From Sulfuritalea sp. (GTDB lineage: Bacteria > Pseudomonadota > Gammaproteobacteria > Burkholderiales > Rhodocyclaceae): a stretch of DNA of 64,000 nt. Position 1 is the stretch's first letter; each line of letters starts with the position of its first letter. This document shows, piece by piece, positions 1 to 8,795 of the stretch. The position numbers and the translations under genes were made by a program. Below the pieces are notes generated by a model, which saw only the letters and a list, made by a program, of their open reading frames with translations, was not told the DNA's origin and did no database searches. The stretch is from contig JALNZB010000008.1 of the NCBI GenBank assembly GCA_023229545.1, positions 25,990-89,989 on the forward strand. Direction: 5' to 3'.

Positions 1-13
1 GAGTAGGCTTCTG

Positions 14-565
14 ATGTTCGAAGTACGCGAGTGTGCCATTGCCGGATGCTACGAGATCGACCCCAAGGTATTCGTCGACTCGCGCGGACAATTCGTCAAG
101 GTCTTCCAGACGGAGGAATTCTCCCGGCGGGGACTGGATGCCGACTTTCGTGAAGAGTTCTACACCATATCGACGCAAGGCGTGATTCGCGGTCTGCATT
201 TTCAGGCTCCGCCCATGGATCAGACGAAAATGGTGTATTGCGTATCCGGTAGCGTGCTGGATGTTGTGGTCGATCTCAGGATGGGATCACCGACCTACGG
301 CAGTTTCGCCCAGTTCGAACTCAATGCTGACAAACCCGGTTGCATCTACATACCCAAGGGACTGGCCCATGGCTTTTGTGTGCTGAGCGCGTCTGCGACA
401 TTGATCTACAAGGTGACCAGATCGTACGCACCGGAATACGATGAGGGCATTGCCTGGAACTCGGTAGGCATCCCGTGGCCCGTCAGCGACCCCGTTCTTT
501 CCGAGCGAGACCGGCGCTTGACGCCATTTACGGACTTCCGGAGTCCATTTGTTCATGGCATGTGA
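14..565 (+). CDS. RmlC-like dTDP-4-dehydrorhamnose 3,5-epimerase family protein
   Basis: A 183-residue cupin-type sugar epimerase. It shows the RmlC hallmarks in order: a D-x-RG motif near residue 24, the RGLHFQ active-site strand near residues 59-64, a GSVLDVVVDLR strand near residue 79, the IPKGLAHGF segment near residue 115, and a C-terminal WN-x-x-x-I-x-WP. Family members epimerise C3 and/or C5 of dTDP-4-keto-6-deoxyhexoses for cell-surface or flagellin glycans. The rest of an rml pathway (rmlA, B, D) is not visible, and the next gene is a short-chain sugar dehydratase/reductase, so a non-rhamnose deoxysugar is possible and no symbol is given. It starts 13 bases into the window and appears complete. 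The end overlaps the next gene by about 11 bases, suggesting one operon. Confidence 0.85.
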   Translation: MFEVRECAIAGCYEIDPKVFVDSRGQFVKVFQTEEFSRRGLDADFREEFYTISTQGVIRGLHFQAPPMDQTKMVYCVSGSVLDVVVDLRMGSPTYGSFAQFELNADKPGCIYIPKGLAHGFCVLSASATLIYKVTRSYAPEYDEGIAWNSVGIPWPVSDPVLSERDRRLTPFTDFRSPFVHGM

Positions 566-1466
566 TCCCGGCCAGCGGCGGGCTCTTGTGACAGGCGCCA
601 CGGGCTACATCGGGAGCCATCTGGTCAAGTTTCTGGTTGACTCAGGCTGGCAGACAAGCATCGTAATTCGACCGGGATCGGATTTGGGCTGCCTGGACGA
701 GTTGCAGAACAGAATCGAGATTCTTGTCCACGATGGCACCGTCGCCGGAATGGTCAAGCTTGTCGCGTCGTCCCGTCCGGACACCGTGTTTCATCTTGCG
801 TCACTGTTTCTTGCGCAACATCGCTCCGAGGACATTGACACGCTAGTGACCAGCAATGTGCTCTTCGCCACGCAGTTGGTCGAAGCCATGGCAACTGCCG
901 GGTGCGGTCGCCTTATCAATGTCGGCACGTCCTGGCAGCACTATGCAAACGATGGCTACAACCCGGTCAATCTCTATGCGGCAACCAAGCAAGCCTTCGA
1001 CGACATTCTGCGCTATTACGTCGAGGCCACGCCAATCAAGGCAGTCACGCTGACGCTTTTCGACAGCTACGGGCCGAACGATCCGCGCCGGAAACTGCTC
1101 TCTTTGCTCCGCGACGCCGCGATGCATGGAACCCGGCTGCAAATGTCGCCGGGAGACCAGTTGATCGATTTGGTCTACATCGACGATATGATCGCCGCGT
1201 TCCTTTGTGCCGCGTCGCTGTTGCCGGTGCCGGACCGGGCTCACATGCGATATCGCGTTTCCTCTGGGGAACCGGTAAACCTAAGACAATTGGTTGCCAC
1301 GATCGAGCGGGTTACCGGAAAGACGCTGGCCATCGACTGGGGCGGGCGGCCCTATCGACCGCGCGAAGTCATGTTGCCGTTCTGCCCTCACCCGCCGCTG
1401 CCTGGCTGGGCGCCTTCCATTTCTCTCGATCAGGGCATTGCGCGCGTAATGTTCGGGGCGTCATAG
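555..1466 (+). CDS. NAD-dependent epimerase/dehydratase family protein
   Basis: An extended short-chain dehydrogenase of about 303 residues. The Rossmann fold begins with TGATGYIG near residue 12, and the catalytic Tyr-Lys pair is in LYAATKQ near residue 140. It probably reduces, dehydrates or epimerises a nucleotide sugar made with the RmlC-like enzyme upstream; the exact substrate cannot be read from sequence. I chose the ATG at 555, which overlaps the upstream stop; a TTG at 549 in the same frame is the alternative. The next gene begins directly after its stop codon, so these genes are very probably co-transcribed. Confidence 0.85.
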   Translation: MACDPGQRRALVTGATGYIGSHLVKFLVDSGWQTSIVIRPGSDLGCLDELQNRIEILVHDGTVAGMVKLVASSRPDTVFHLASLFLAQHRSEDIDTLVTSNVLFATQLVEAMATAGCGRLINVGTSWQHYANDGYNPVNLYAATKQAFDDILRYYVEATPIKAVTLTLFDSYGPNDPRRKLLSLLRDAAMHGTRLQMSPGDQLIDLVYIDDMIAAFLCAASLLPVPDRAHMRYRVSSGEPVNLRQLVATIERVTGKTLAIDWGGRPYRPREVMLPFCPHPPLPGWAPSISLDQGIARVMFGAS

Positions 1467-2570
1467 ATGAAAGCGATTACCGTCACCGCGCCCTCGGGCA
1501 TTCTCTCGAATGCCCTTCTGCATATCGTTCAGGGGCTGGAACAGTTGGGTATTGACGTACTCACCGACATTGATTTCCGGCCCGGGCGCCCCGATGGATC
1601 CGATAATGAAGGGGGGTTGAACATTTTTCCGCCCTACTCGGTACTCAAACCCACCCGGTTTCGCAAGGGCGAGGATCTTTCACATGGCCCCTTGTTTATC
1701 GACCTGACTTTCGGCAACCCCTCCGATTGGGGTGCTCTCACGGCAGAGTTGGCCGTTCGCCCCGTGATCTTCTTCAACATGAATGACAACTGCACCCTGA
1801 TGGACTATCCACCGCAATGGATCGTCTTTTCAGCCAATCACAGCAAGCACGCACATAAAGGAGGGAGGCTGTTCCCTTTTTCACTCGGTATTTCGGCCGA
1901 TCTACTGGCAGTGATTGAAGATCGTTCATTGTTAACTCGCCCCAGGAATGGCAAGATTCTCAGAAACTTTCGTCCCTCGGGAAACCAGAACGTGCGGGAC
2001 ATGCTTGACCTTTCCCTGGTACCCCGGTTATCCAAATTCTTCACCGTGGATAGGTCGTTTGGAAGCGGACTGGACGGTTATCTCGACAGCATGTCCTCTT
2101 CAAGCGCAGTTCTCGCTTACGGCGGCCAGCTCGTTTTCGACTATTTCGACTCAGACCCCGACGCCGGGCTTGAACAGGCGACACAACAATCGCCAAGGGA
2201 AACGAAGCATTGCCGCTTCCAGCATTTTCGCGGCCCGGTGGAAATTCTGCGCTGGGATGGCTGGCGCTTCTATGAGGCGTGCGCATTTGGCTGCTGTCCA
2301 TTTCAGCTGGATTTCGAGAAATACGGGTTCGCCCTGCCAAAGCCCCCCGTCCCCTGGAAGGAGTACATTCCGATCGACTTGGAGGATGTCAGCTTTCTGC
2401 CGCTCCGGCTGGCCAATGAAATCGGCAACCGTCCCGACTTGTTTTCCACTATCGGATCCGCCGCACAAAAGTGGCTTATTGATAATGCATCTCCCGTGAG
2501 CCTCGCCAGATTCGTACTCGACACGATTGTCGACGTGGCGAATTCAACGCTTGCTGACCAGGCAAGTTGA
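1467..2570 (+). CDS. Uncharacterised protein, possible GT-B glycosyltransferase
   Basis: A 367-residue protein I do not firmly recognise. Its C-terminal third has a segment with WDGWRFYEACAFGCCPFQLD near residues 258-277. This resembles the donor-binding end of GT-B glycosyltransferases, where an E-x-x-x-x-G-x-x-P pattern is usual. The N-terminal half has no clear nucleotide-binding signature. The ATG follows the previous stop codon without a gap, and the next gene overlaps or nearly overlaps its end, so it belongs to the sugar gene cluster. A role in surface or flagellin glycan assembly is inferred from context only. Confidence 0.6.
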   Translation: MKAITVTAPSGILSNALLHIVQGLEQLGIDVLTDIDFRPGRPDGSDNEGGLNIFPPYSVLKPTRFRKGEDLSHGPLFIDLTFGNPSDWGALTAELAVRPVIFFNMNDNCTLMDYPPQWIVFSANHSKHAHKGGRLFPFSLGISADLLAVIEDRSLLTRPRNGKILRNFRPSGNQNVRDMLDLSLVPRLSKFFTVDRSFGSGLDGYLDSMSSSSAVLAYGGQLVFDYFDSDPDAGLEQATQQSPRETKHCRFQHFRGPVEILRWDGWRFYEACAFGCCPFQLDFEKYGFALPKPPVPWKEYIPIDLEDVSFLPLRLANEIGNRPDLFSTIGSAAQKWLIDNASPVSLARFVLDTIVDVANSTLADQAS

Positions 2571-2596
2571 ACCACCCTCAAGACCAGGATCAAACC

Positions 2597-3331
2597 ATGC
2601 GCCTGCCCATTACCGTCGTGGCGATCGACACCGACCCGGATTCCCATCCCTTGACTCGTTTTGCGGTAAAGCAGACGCTACTCGGGATCGATGTGCAGGA
2701 TGTCCTGTTTTTTGGCGGGACGCCGCTTGGCCTTGGCGAGCGCTTCGTTGAAACACAGCGCTTTGACTCGATCGATACCTACAGCGAGTTCGTCCTCAAG
2801 TGTTTGTGGCCTTTCATCAGCACGGAGTTCATCCTCATTGTCCATTGGGACGGGTTTGTCGTCAGCCCGGCGCACTGGCGCGATGATTTCCTTGCCTACG
2901 ACTACCTCGGCGCCCCCTGGGCCTGGACCACTGATGAGCACCGTGTTGGCAATGGCGGCTTCTGCATCCGCAGTCGGCGGCTGCTGACGGCCTGCAAGGA
3001 CACCAAGATTCGTCGCTTTCCGGAAATCCCCTTCGGTGGCATCGAAGACATCGTGATCTGCCGTTTGTACCGAAAGTACCTGGAGGAAAAAGGCATCCGC
3101 TATGCACCCGTCGAAGTGGCCGAGATGTTTTCTTACGAGGCGGGGGCCCTGACTCGCCAGCCATTTGGTTTCCATGGGCCGGCCAACATGCCGATCTTCG
3201 TCCCCGAAAAATACTTGCTTGAACTCGCGCCGGCGCTGAAAAAAAAGATCCAGCCGGGACCGGTGCTTGACACGTTCATTCAGCATTGCTCACTGCGTGG
3301 CTATCGGGAATTGCCGACTCTGATGGCCTAA
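2597..3331 (+). CDS. DUF5672-type protein (glycosyltransferase-like)
   Basis: About 244 residues. It has the DUF5672 signature as I remember it: an HWDGFVVSP segment, then YDYLGAPW, then VGNGGFCIRSRRLL, and a C-terminal E-x-x-FSYE-like stretch. Proteins of this family occur in polysaccharide and glycan loci and are thought to be glycosyltransferase-like; the reaction is not established. I chose the ATG at 2597, preceded by an AGGAT ribosome site seven bases upstream, over a TTG at 2567 that overlaps the previous gene. Its stop overlaps the stop of the convergent TPR/GT41 gene by four bases, so it ends this plus-strand operon. Confidence 0.7.
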   Translation: MRLPITVVAIDTDPDSHPLTRFAVKQTLLGIDVQDVLFFGGTPLGLGERFVETQRFDSIDTYSEFVLKCLWPFISTEFILIVHWDGFVVSPAHWRDDFLAYDYLGAPWAWTTDEHRVGNGGFCIRSRRLLTACKDTKIRRFPEIPFGGIEDIVICRLYRKYLEEKGIRYAPVEVAEMFSYEAGALTRQPFGFHGPANMPIFVPEKYLLELAPALKKKIQPGPVLDTFIQHCSLRGYRELPTLMA

Positions 3332-5202
3332 AGCATGTCAGGCGAGGCGCCCAGGTTTTGCTTGCGCCACATCGCAATGTAGATCGCTTCGAGGTTCTTG
3401 CAGAATGTGGCCGTATTGAATAACGGGGATGTCGCGAAGTTTTCACGCAGCTTGGCTTTTAGTCGGGCCACCCGCTCCGGCTGCAAGGCCAGGGCATTTG
3501 CCAGCGCCTCATAGTCTGCAAGCGAATGGGTTGCCAGTTCCGGCAAGCCCGCCGCGTGCAACAAGCTGCCGGCCACGCGGGCGTGAAAAGCATTCCCCAT
3601 GCAGGTGACAACAGGCAAACCCACCATCAGGGCATCGGCTGCCGTGGTGTGAGCGTTGTACGGATAGGTGTCGAGAAACATGTCGGCCAATCGATAACGA
3701 GCCAGATGATCCTCCACGCGCGGCACCCGGGTGGCGAAGACGAGCCGACTCGACTCCACCCCATGCGCCTCGGCGGCAGCGCATAGATTTCTCTGGCTGG
3801 TTTCGTTGCGCGACATGAGCCACAGTACGCTGTCCGGATGGCGCAGCAGCAGTCGCATCCAGATGTCGAATACATAGGGAGTAATCTTGTAATCGTGACA
3901 GAAGGCGCAGAACACCAGACCGTTCTCAGGCAAGCCGAATGCGCTGCGGGCAGGCGTCTCGCCTGCAATTTCGACACTGCTGTCGGTGGGCAGATAGGCA
4001 TCCGGCAGGTAGGCAATTTTCTCTTTGTAGTAGGGCCAATGTTCGCGCGGAATCACGTGTCGATCGGCAATCAGGTAATCAATATAGTCGACGCCCATCG
4101 ATCCGGCATAGCCGAGAAAATTCACCTGTAGGGGAGCTGGGCGCTGTGCAACGATTTCCGGCTTGGCGTCGGCGGTAAAACCCGCCAGGTCGACCGCTAT
4201 GTCGATTTCCAGATCGCGCATCAGCCGTGCAATCTGACTGGCGGATGCCGTCTTGACATCGTAAAAGCGATCGAAAGACTTCAGCATTCGGGCGCGCAAA
4301 CGGCTTTTATCGTCAATTCCGAGCGAGATGGCAATGGTTTCAAAACGTGACTTGTCGTGGTGCTCGAAAATGCCCGCCATCAGATGGCCGACGGGGTGCT
4401 CGCGCAAATCCGGCGAAATGTAGGCGAGGCGGATGCGCTCGTGGCGATATATCTCGCCATTCCACAGCGGCTTCGCGGACGGCGGGTAGAGCTGCTCGGC
4501 AAATATCCGCGCGGCTTGATAGTGGTCGCCGGCAAAGTCGGAGATCGCCATCATCGCCAGCGATTTTGTTGCCCGGCGACCGGCGCGCGTCGCCGCGATG
4601 ATGTCGCGAACGGTCTGGTCGTAGTCAGTCCAGTCGCAGACATGCAGACGCTCCAGGCAGACCAGCCCGGGCCCGTAGTCGTAATTTGGCTGGACTTTCA
4701 ACAAATGCTCGAACATGGCGATGGCCCGTTCGCTCTGCTTGAATTCGGTAAGCAGCACGGCGCAATTTGCCAACGCCGTCGGATAGTCCGGATTGATCGT
4801 CAAAACCTGATTGAAGCGCTCCAGCGCTTCGCGATGGCGAAGCAAATCTCGAAGAGCTACGCCACTATTGACGAGGGCCTCGATGTAATCAGGCTGCAAG
4901 GCGATCGCCGCATCAAAATGCTGCAAAGCCGCCTCTGCGCCCGCCCCAGCCACACGGAGGGCGGAGCCGGCCAGAAAACGCAGAGGAGCATATCCAGGGG
5001 CCGCAGCGATTCCTGTGTTCGCCCAACGCAACGCCTCGGCGGAGTCGCCTCGTCTGATCGCGATGACACCGAGCGAATAGCAGGCGGCCGGATGGCCCGG
5101 ATGAATGTCCAGCGCGGCATTGAACAAACGAACGGCCTCGTCGAGTTCTCCCCGCTCCTGTGCGTGAATCGCATTGACAAGAAGTTGCTGTAAATCGTCC
5201 AT
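3328..5202 (-). CDS. TPR-repeat O-GlcNAc transferase-like protein (GT41, SPINDLY type)
   Basis: About 624 residues from the ATG at 5202; an in-frame upstream extension to 5316 looks non-coding. The first roughly 220 residues are tetratricopeptide repeats (units such as PDYIEALVNSGVALRDL and PDYPTALANCAVLL). The rest is a GT41 catalytic region with DIAVDLAGFT, FLGYAGSMGVDYIDYLIAD, a central AFCHDYKITP and LPVVTCMGNAFHARVAGSLL. Family members transfer GlcNAc or fucose to Ser/Thr of proteins. In bacteria such genes often sit beside flagellin genes or exported adhesins. It lies between a sugar-nucleotide cluster and a type I exporter next to the flagellar locus, so protein O-glycosylation of flagellin or of the exported substrate is a reasonable inference. 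Confidence 0.85.
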   Translation of the reverse strand: MDDLQQLLVNAIHAQERGELDEAVRLFNAALDIHPGHPAACYSLGVIAIRRGDSAEALRWANTGIAAAPGYAPLRFLAGSALRVAGAGAEAALQHFDAAIALQPDYIEALVNSGVALRDLLRHREALERFNQVLTINPDYPTALANCAVLLTEFKQSERAIAMFEHLLKVQPNYDYGPGLVCLERLHVCDWTDYDQTVRDIIAATRAGRRATKSLAMMAISDFAGDHYQAARIFAEQLYPPSAKPLWNGEIYRHERIRLAYISPDLREHPVGHLMAGIFEHHDKSRFETIAISLGIDDKSRLRARMLKSFDRFYDVKTASASQIARLMRDLEIDIAVDLAGFTADAKPEIVAQRPAPLQVNFLGYAGSMGVDYIDYLIADRHVIPREHWPYYKEKIAYLPDAYLPTDSSVEIAGETPARSAFGLPENGLVFCAFCHDYKITPYVFDIWMRLLLRHPDSVLWLMSRNETSQRNLCAAAEAHGVESSRLVFATRVPRVEDHLARYRLADMFLDTYPYNAHTTAADALMVGLPVVTCMGNAFHARVAGSLLHAAGLPELATHSLADYEALANALALQPERVARLKAKLRENFATSPLFNTATFCKNLEAIYIAMWRKQNLGASPDML

Positions 5203-5516
5203 CCTCGAAACCTCGACTGGAACCACAGAAATCACATGCGCCGCATTCGTCACCCCCCGCTGGGGGCAGGAATCCTCAGTTGTGAAGAGTAATTGTGCTC
5301 CGCAAGACTTCGTCAATAGCGAAAAGCCGCTTTTACCGGCCTTCTCTGCCTTTGATGCCGTGGCACGGGAATATGAAACGGTCGCGCCTGACCCTGGCTT
5401 GCCGGATTGGCGTTACCGTCAAATTTCGCTTTCAACGAGTACAACGAATAGATAAGACGGATTTTATGCTCCTGTTAGCAGATAGACCCCACGTTCTGAT
5501 CCTCTAGGATGGGGAA
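5203..5516. other. Intergenic region between divergent GT41 and type I secretion genes
   Basis: A stretch of 314 bases separating a minus-strand and a plus-strand gene, so it should contain both promoters. I see no convincing -24/-12 or sigma-28 match and no strong hairpin. The last 60 bases, before the ATG at 5517, are somewhat AT-richer than the surroundings. No gene is supported here. Confidence 0.5.
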
Positions 5517-7244
5517 ATGGCCTCAATGTCTTCACGCACGGCACCTGACGCAGGGGCCAAGCCGCAACCTTCGCCCCTCCTCAAGATTTTGCTTGAGACG
5601 CGCTCGGCCTGGGTGGCCGTGCTTGTATTCAGCATGACAATCAACATTCTGATGCTGGCGCCCACGATCTACATGATGCAGGTATCGGACCGCGTCATGA
5701 CCAGCCGCAACATGACGACCCTGTTCATGCTGAGCCTGCTTGCGCTGGCGATCTTCGCGGTCATGGGCACATTGGAATGGGCTCGTTCGCGCGTCATGGT
5801 GCGGCTTGGGGTGCGGCTCGACAGACGACTGGGCGCGAAGTTGCTCTCCCTGTCCCATCGGTTCGAGGTGGAGAAGATTGCCGATGGCCGCCGACTGCTG
5901 TCCGACCTCACTCAAGTACGGACCTTTCTTACCGGGTACGCAATATTCGCGGTACTCGATGCGCCCTGGGTACCCATCTTTATCGTCGTCACGGTATTGC
6001 TTCACCCGACACTGGCTGTTGTCGTCCTCGGTGGCGCCATAGTGATGGTGGTTCTAGCCTACTTTACCGAACGGACTACTCGAGCTCCGCTTGAGGATTC
6101 CAACAACAGTGCGGCAGAAACGTCCCAGTTCGTAGCCACCAACATGCGGCACGGAGAAATCATCGAGGCGATGGGCATGTTCCCGATGATGCTCGAACGC
6201 TGGCAAAAAAAGCAGGATCGACATCTGTTACAACAGGCCATCGCCAGTGATCGTGCAGGTCTGACCCAGGGCGTGACGAAATTTGTCCGCATGGCAAATC
6301 AGGCGATTGCGATGGGTGTTGGCGGCTTCCTGTTTCTATCAACCGATGTCTCCCCCTCCATCGTTTTTGCGGCAATGCTCTTGTCCAGCAGAATCTCCGG
6401 GCCCATAGAAGCGCTGACGGCAACCTGGTCGCAACTTGGCACCGTCGCCGAATCATGGAAACGTCTTGACGACGCCTTGCGCCATGCCGAAAAGACGTAT
6501 TCCGGCATCACCTTGCCCGCGCCAAAGGGAGAAGTAAGTTTGGAGGGCGTTTTCGGCGGCCCGCCAGGCGGCACGAATCCATTCGTGCAAAACGTCAATC
6601 TCAATATCCCGGCCGGGGTCGTGGTCGCAATCGTCGGTTCCAGTGCGTCGGGAAAGTCGACACTGGTGCGCCTGATCACGGGCGTATGGGTTCCGCGCAT
6701 GGGAACGGTGCGTCTTGATGGTGCCGATCTTCGCACCTGGCCGCGTGATCAACTTGGCCCTTACATCGGATACGTACCCCAGGATGTTGAACTGATTGAA
6801 GGTACCGTCGCCGAAAATATCGCACGACTGGGTTCACTCGATAGCGAAAAAGTCATCGCTGCGGCACGTGCGGCCGGCGTCCATGACATGGTGCTGCAGA
6901 TGGCCGATGGCTACGGTACGCAAGTGGGCTCCAATGGCGCTTTTCTTTCCGGCGGCCAGCGCCAGCGCATCGCCCTCGCCCGCGCGATGTATGGCGAACC
7001 ACCCCTGCTGGTGCTGGATGAACCGAACGCCAACCTGGACGAAGCGGGAGAGCTAGCCCTGGACACAGCGCTTCAGCAGGCCAAGCAGCGCGGACAAACA
7101 GTGATAATTGTCAGTCATCGACCAATTGCGATACGCAATTGCGACCTGATTCTTGTCATGCAGGAAGGGCAGGTATCGCTCTATGGCCCCCGCGAACTGG
7201 TGATGGCCAAGCTTGCCGCCGCCGCAACTGCGGCAAAGGGCTGA
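5517..7244 (+). CDS. Type I secretion system permease/ATPase (PrtD type)
   Basis: A 575-residue half-transporter. The N-terminal membrane domain spans about residues 30-310 with several hydrophobic helices (e.g. FMLSLLALAIFAVMG). The ABC domain follows, with Walker A GSSASGKST near 374, the Q-loop in YVPQDVELIEG, the signature LSGGQRQR near 477 and Walker B LLVLDEP near 497. There is no N-terminal C39 peptidase or pseudo-peptidase domain, which matches PrtD/AprD exporters rather than HlyB. It energises one-step export through the adaptor and outer-membrane protein encoded next. No RTX-type substrate gene is visible nearby. The ATG at 5517 follows a GATGGGG stretch that could be the ribosome site. 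Confidence 0.93.
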   Translation: MASMSSRTAPDAGAKPQPSPLLKILLETRSAWVAVLVFSMTINILMLAPTIYMMQVSDRVMTSRNMTTLFMLSLLALAIFAVMGTLEWARSRVMVRLGVRLDRRLGAKLLSLSHRFEVEKIADGRRLLSDLTQVRTFLTGYAIFAVLDAPWVPIFIVVTVLLHPTLAVVVLGGAIVMVVLAYFTERTTRAPLEDSNNSAAETSQFVATNMRHGEIIEAMGMFPMMLERWQKKQDRHLLQQAIASDRAGLTQGVTKFVRMANQAIAMGVGGFLFLSTDVSPSIVFAAMLLSSRISGPIEALTATWSQLGTVAESWKRLDDALRHAEKTYSGITLPAPKGEVSLEGVFGGPPGGTNPFVQNVNLNIPAGVVVAIVGSSASGKSTLVRLITGVWVPRMGTVRLDGADLRTWPRDQLGPYIGYVPQDVELIEGTVAENIARLGSLDSEKVIAAARAAGVHDMVLQMADGYGTQVGSNGAFLSGGQRQRIALARAMYGEPPLLVLDEPNANLDEAGELALDTALQQAKQRGQTVIIVSHRPIAIRNCDLILVMQEGQVSLYGPRELVMAKLAAAATAAKG

Positions 7245-7402
7245 ACATCGCGGCAGCGACGCCTCGGTTCGCCGAAAAGTCGGATTTGACCAGGAACAAG
7301 GCATCGGGAAGACCGGCTTTTCCCTGCGTTTATCCGTCTTTGCCCAAATTGGCAGGCACTAAGATGCTTGAATGCGACTAATGTGTTCCGCAAGTTTCTG
7401 TC

Positions 7403-8794
7403 ATGGCGGCTAGCGCTCCCTGGTGGCGCAGGATACTGCGCCGGTCGGTAGCCCAGCAAGCCAGCCCGACCATGGCGAAAGACCCTGGGGCGGGATATTC
7501 CCTCGACGATCTCGACGATCCCAGCGGCGCCATCGCCTTTGGTTACGGGGTGATCTTCTTCGGGCTTGGTCTCACGGCATTGTGGGCCATATTTGCGCCT
7601 CTCGGCGAGGGAATCACCGCCCCCGGAGTCGTTGTCGTTGAATCCAAGCGCAAGGTGATCTCCCACCTCACGGGGGGCACTGTGACCGCCGTCAAAGTTC
7701 GCGAAAACCAGGCGGTGAAAGAGGGGGATGTTCTTCTTGAGCTTGATGCAGTCCGGGCCGAGTCGGCCCGCGATACCGTGCTTCACGAATACATCGCCGC
7801 TGCGGCCAGAATGATTCGGCTCAACGGGGAACTGGCCTTTGTACCGAGTTTGAAGTTTCCTGACGATGTAATCGCCTATGCGGCGCAATTGGGACGCGAA
7901 GATCTTCTGCGCGCTCAGGAACAGTTGTTCCGCGCGCGGCAGAGTGCCTTCAAGAGCGAAGTGGCCATCCTCCAGGAAAATCTGACGGCTTCGCGAATCC
8001 AGGCAACCGGGGCACGCAATCAGCTCTATGCACGTCGCCAGCAGGTGGAGTCGCTGCGCAAGGAGCTTGAGAGTACGCGACCGCTGGTCGAAGAAGGCTA
8101 CACTCCACGCAACCGCCTGCTTGAGCAGGAGCGGCAACTCGCGGAACTTACCAGCATAGCCAGCGATCTTGAGGCGCGAATCGCCCGCGAGGGAAGTAGC
8201 GGCGCCGAAATCCGGCTGCGCGAACTTCAGCGTCGGCAGGAGTATCTCAAGGAGGTGGAAACACAGGCGACCGAGACCCACCGGGAAGTCGCCAACCTGA
8301 GTGAACGGCTGAAGGATGCCGAGGCCGACCTTGATCGGATGACGGTTCGCGCCCCCTTGTCGGGGCAAGTCGTCTCCATGGCGGCGCAAGCCCCTGGCGG
8401 AGTCATTACGCCAAACAGCAAGCTGATGGAGATTGTTCCCGCCGGCGACAAGTTGCTGATTGACGTGAAAGTGCCGATCACCGCCGCAAGCCGCGTCAAG
8501 CCAGACCTGGAAACGGACATACGAATCACCAGTTTCCCCGATACTCCATCACTCATCATCCAGGGCCGGGTTCAGTCCGTATCCCGTGATCGTCACGACC
8601 CGTCACCACCGGAATTGCCGCACTATCTGGCCCGCGTCGAAGTAACGCAGGAAGGGATCAACAAACTTCAGGGCCGTCAGTTGCGCCCCGGCATGTCAAC
8701 GGATGTCGTGATCAAGACCGGCGAGCGAAGCTTCATGAGATATCTGATGGACCCGATTACGCGCCGGCTCTTCGAGTCCTTCAAAGAGCCCTGA
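7403..8794 (+). CDS. HlyD-family type I secretion periplasmic adaptor
   Basis: A 463-residue membrane fusion protein. One membrane helix lies near residues 52-72 (FGYGVIFFGLGLTALWAIFA). It is followed by a lipoyl-like half motif (VIEKRK-type VESKRKVISHLTGG), a long Glu/Arg-rich coiled coil at about residues 160-310, the second half motif with the typical RAPLSGQVV, and a C-terminal beta domain. It bridges the inner-membrane ABC exporter and the outer-membrane channel. It is 158 bases after the ATPase gene and one base before the outer-membrane gene, forming a complete type I secretion operon. Confidence 0.93.
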   Translation: MAASAPWWRRILRRSVAQQASPTMAKDPGAGYSLDDLDDPSGAIAFGYGVIFFGLGLTALWAIFAPLGEGITAPGVVVVESKRKVISHLTGGTVTAVKVRENQAVKEGDVLLELDAVRAESARDTVLHEYIAAAARMIRLNGELAFVPSLKFPDDVIAYAAQLGREDLLRAQEQLFRARQSAFKSEVAILQENLTASRIQATGARNQLYARRQQVESLRKELESTRPLVEEGYTPRNRLLEQERQLAELTSIASDLEARIAREGSSGAEIRLRELQRRQEYLKEVETQATETHREVANLSERLKDAEADLDRMTVRAPLSGQVVSMAAQAPGGVITPNSKLMEIVPAGDKLLIDVKVPITAASRVKPDLETDIRITSFPDTPSLIIQGRVQSVSRDRHDPSPPELPHYLARVEVTQEGINKLQGRQLRPGMSTDVVIKTGERSFMRYLMDPITRRLFESFKEP

Positions 8795-8795
8795 T

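Noticed and set aside
5340..5372. TGGCACG before the type I secretion genes as a sigma-54 -24 element
   Set aside because: There is no GC at the required 10-base spacing, so the -12 half is missing.
7181..8389. Minus-strand ORF of 402 codons across the ABC/HlyD genes
   Set aside because: Antisense to a clear type I secretion operon; no recognisable domain or ribosome site.
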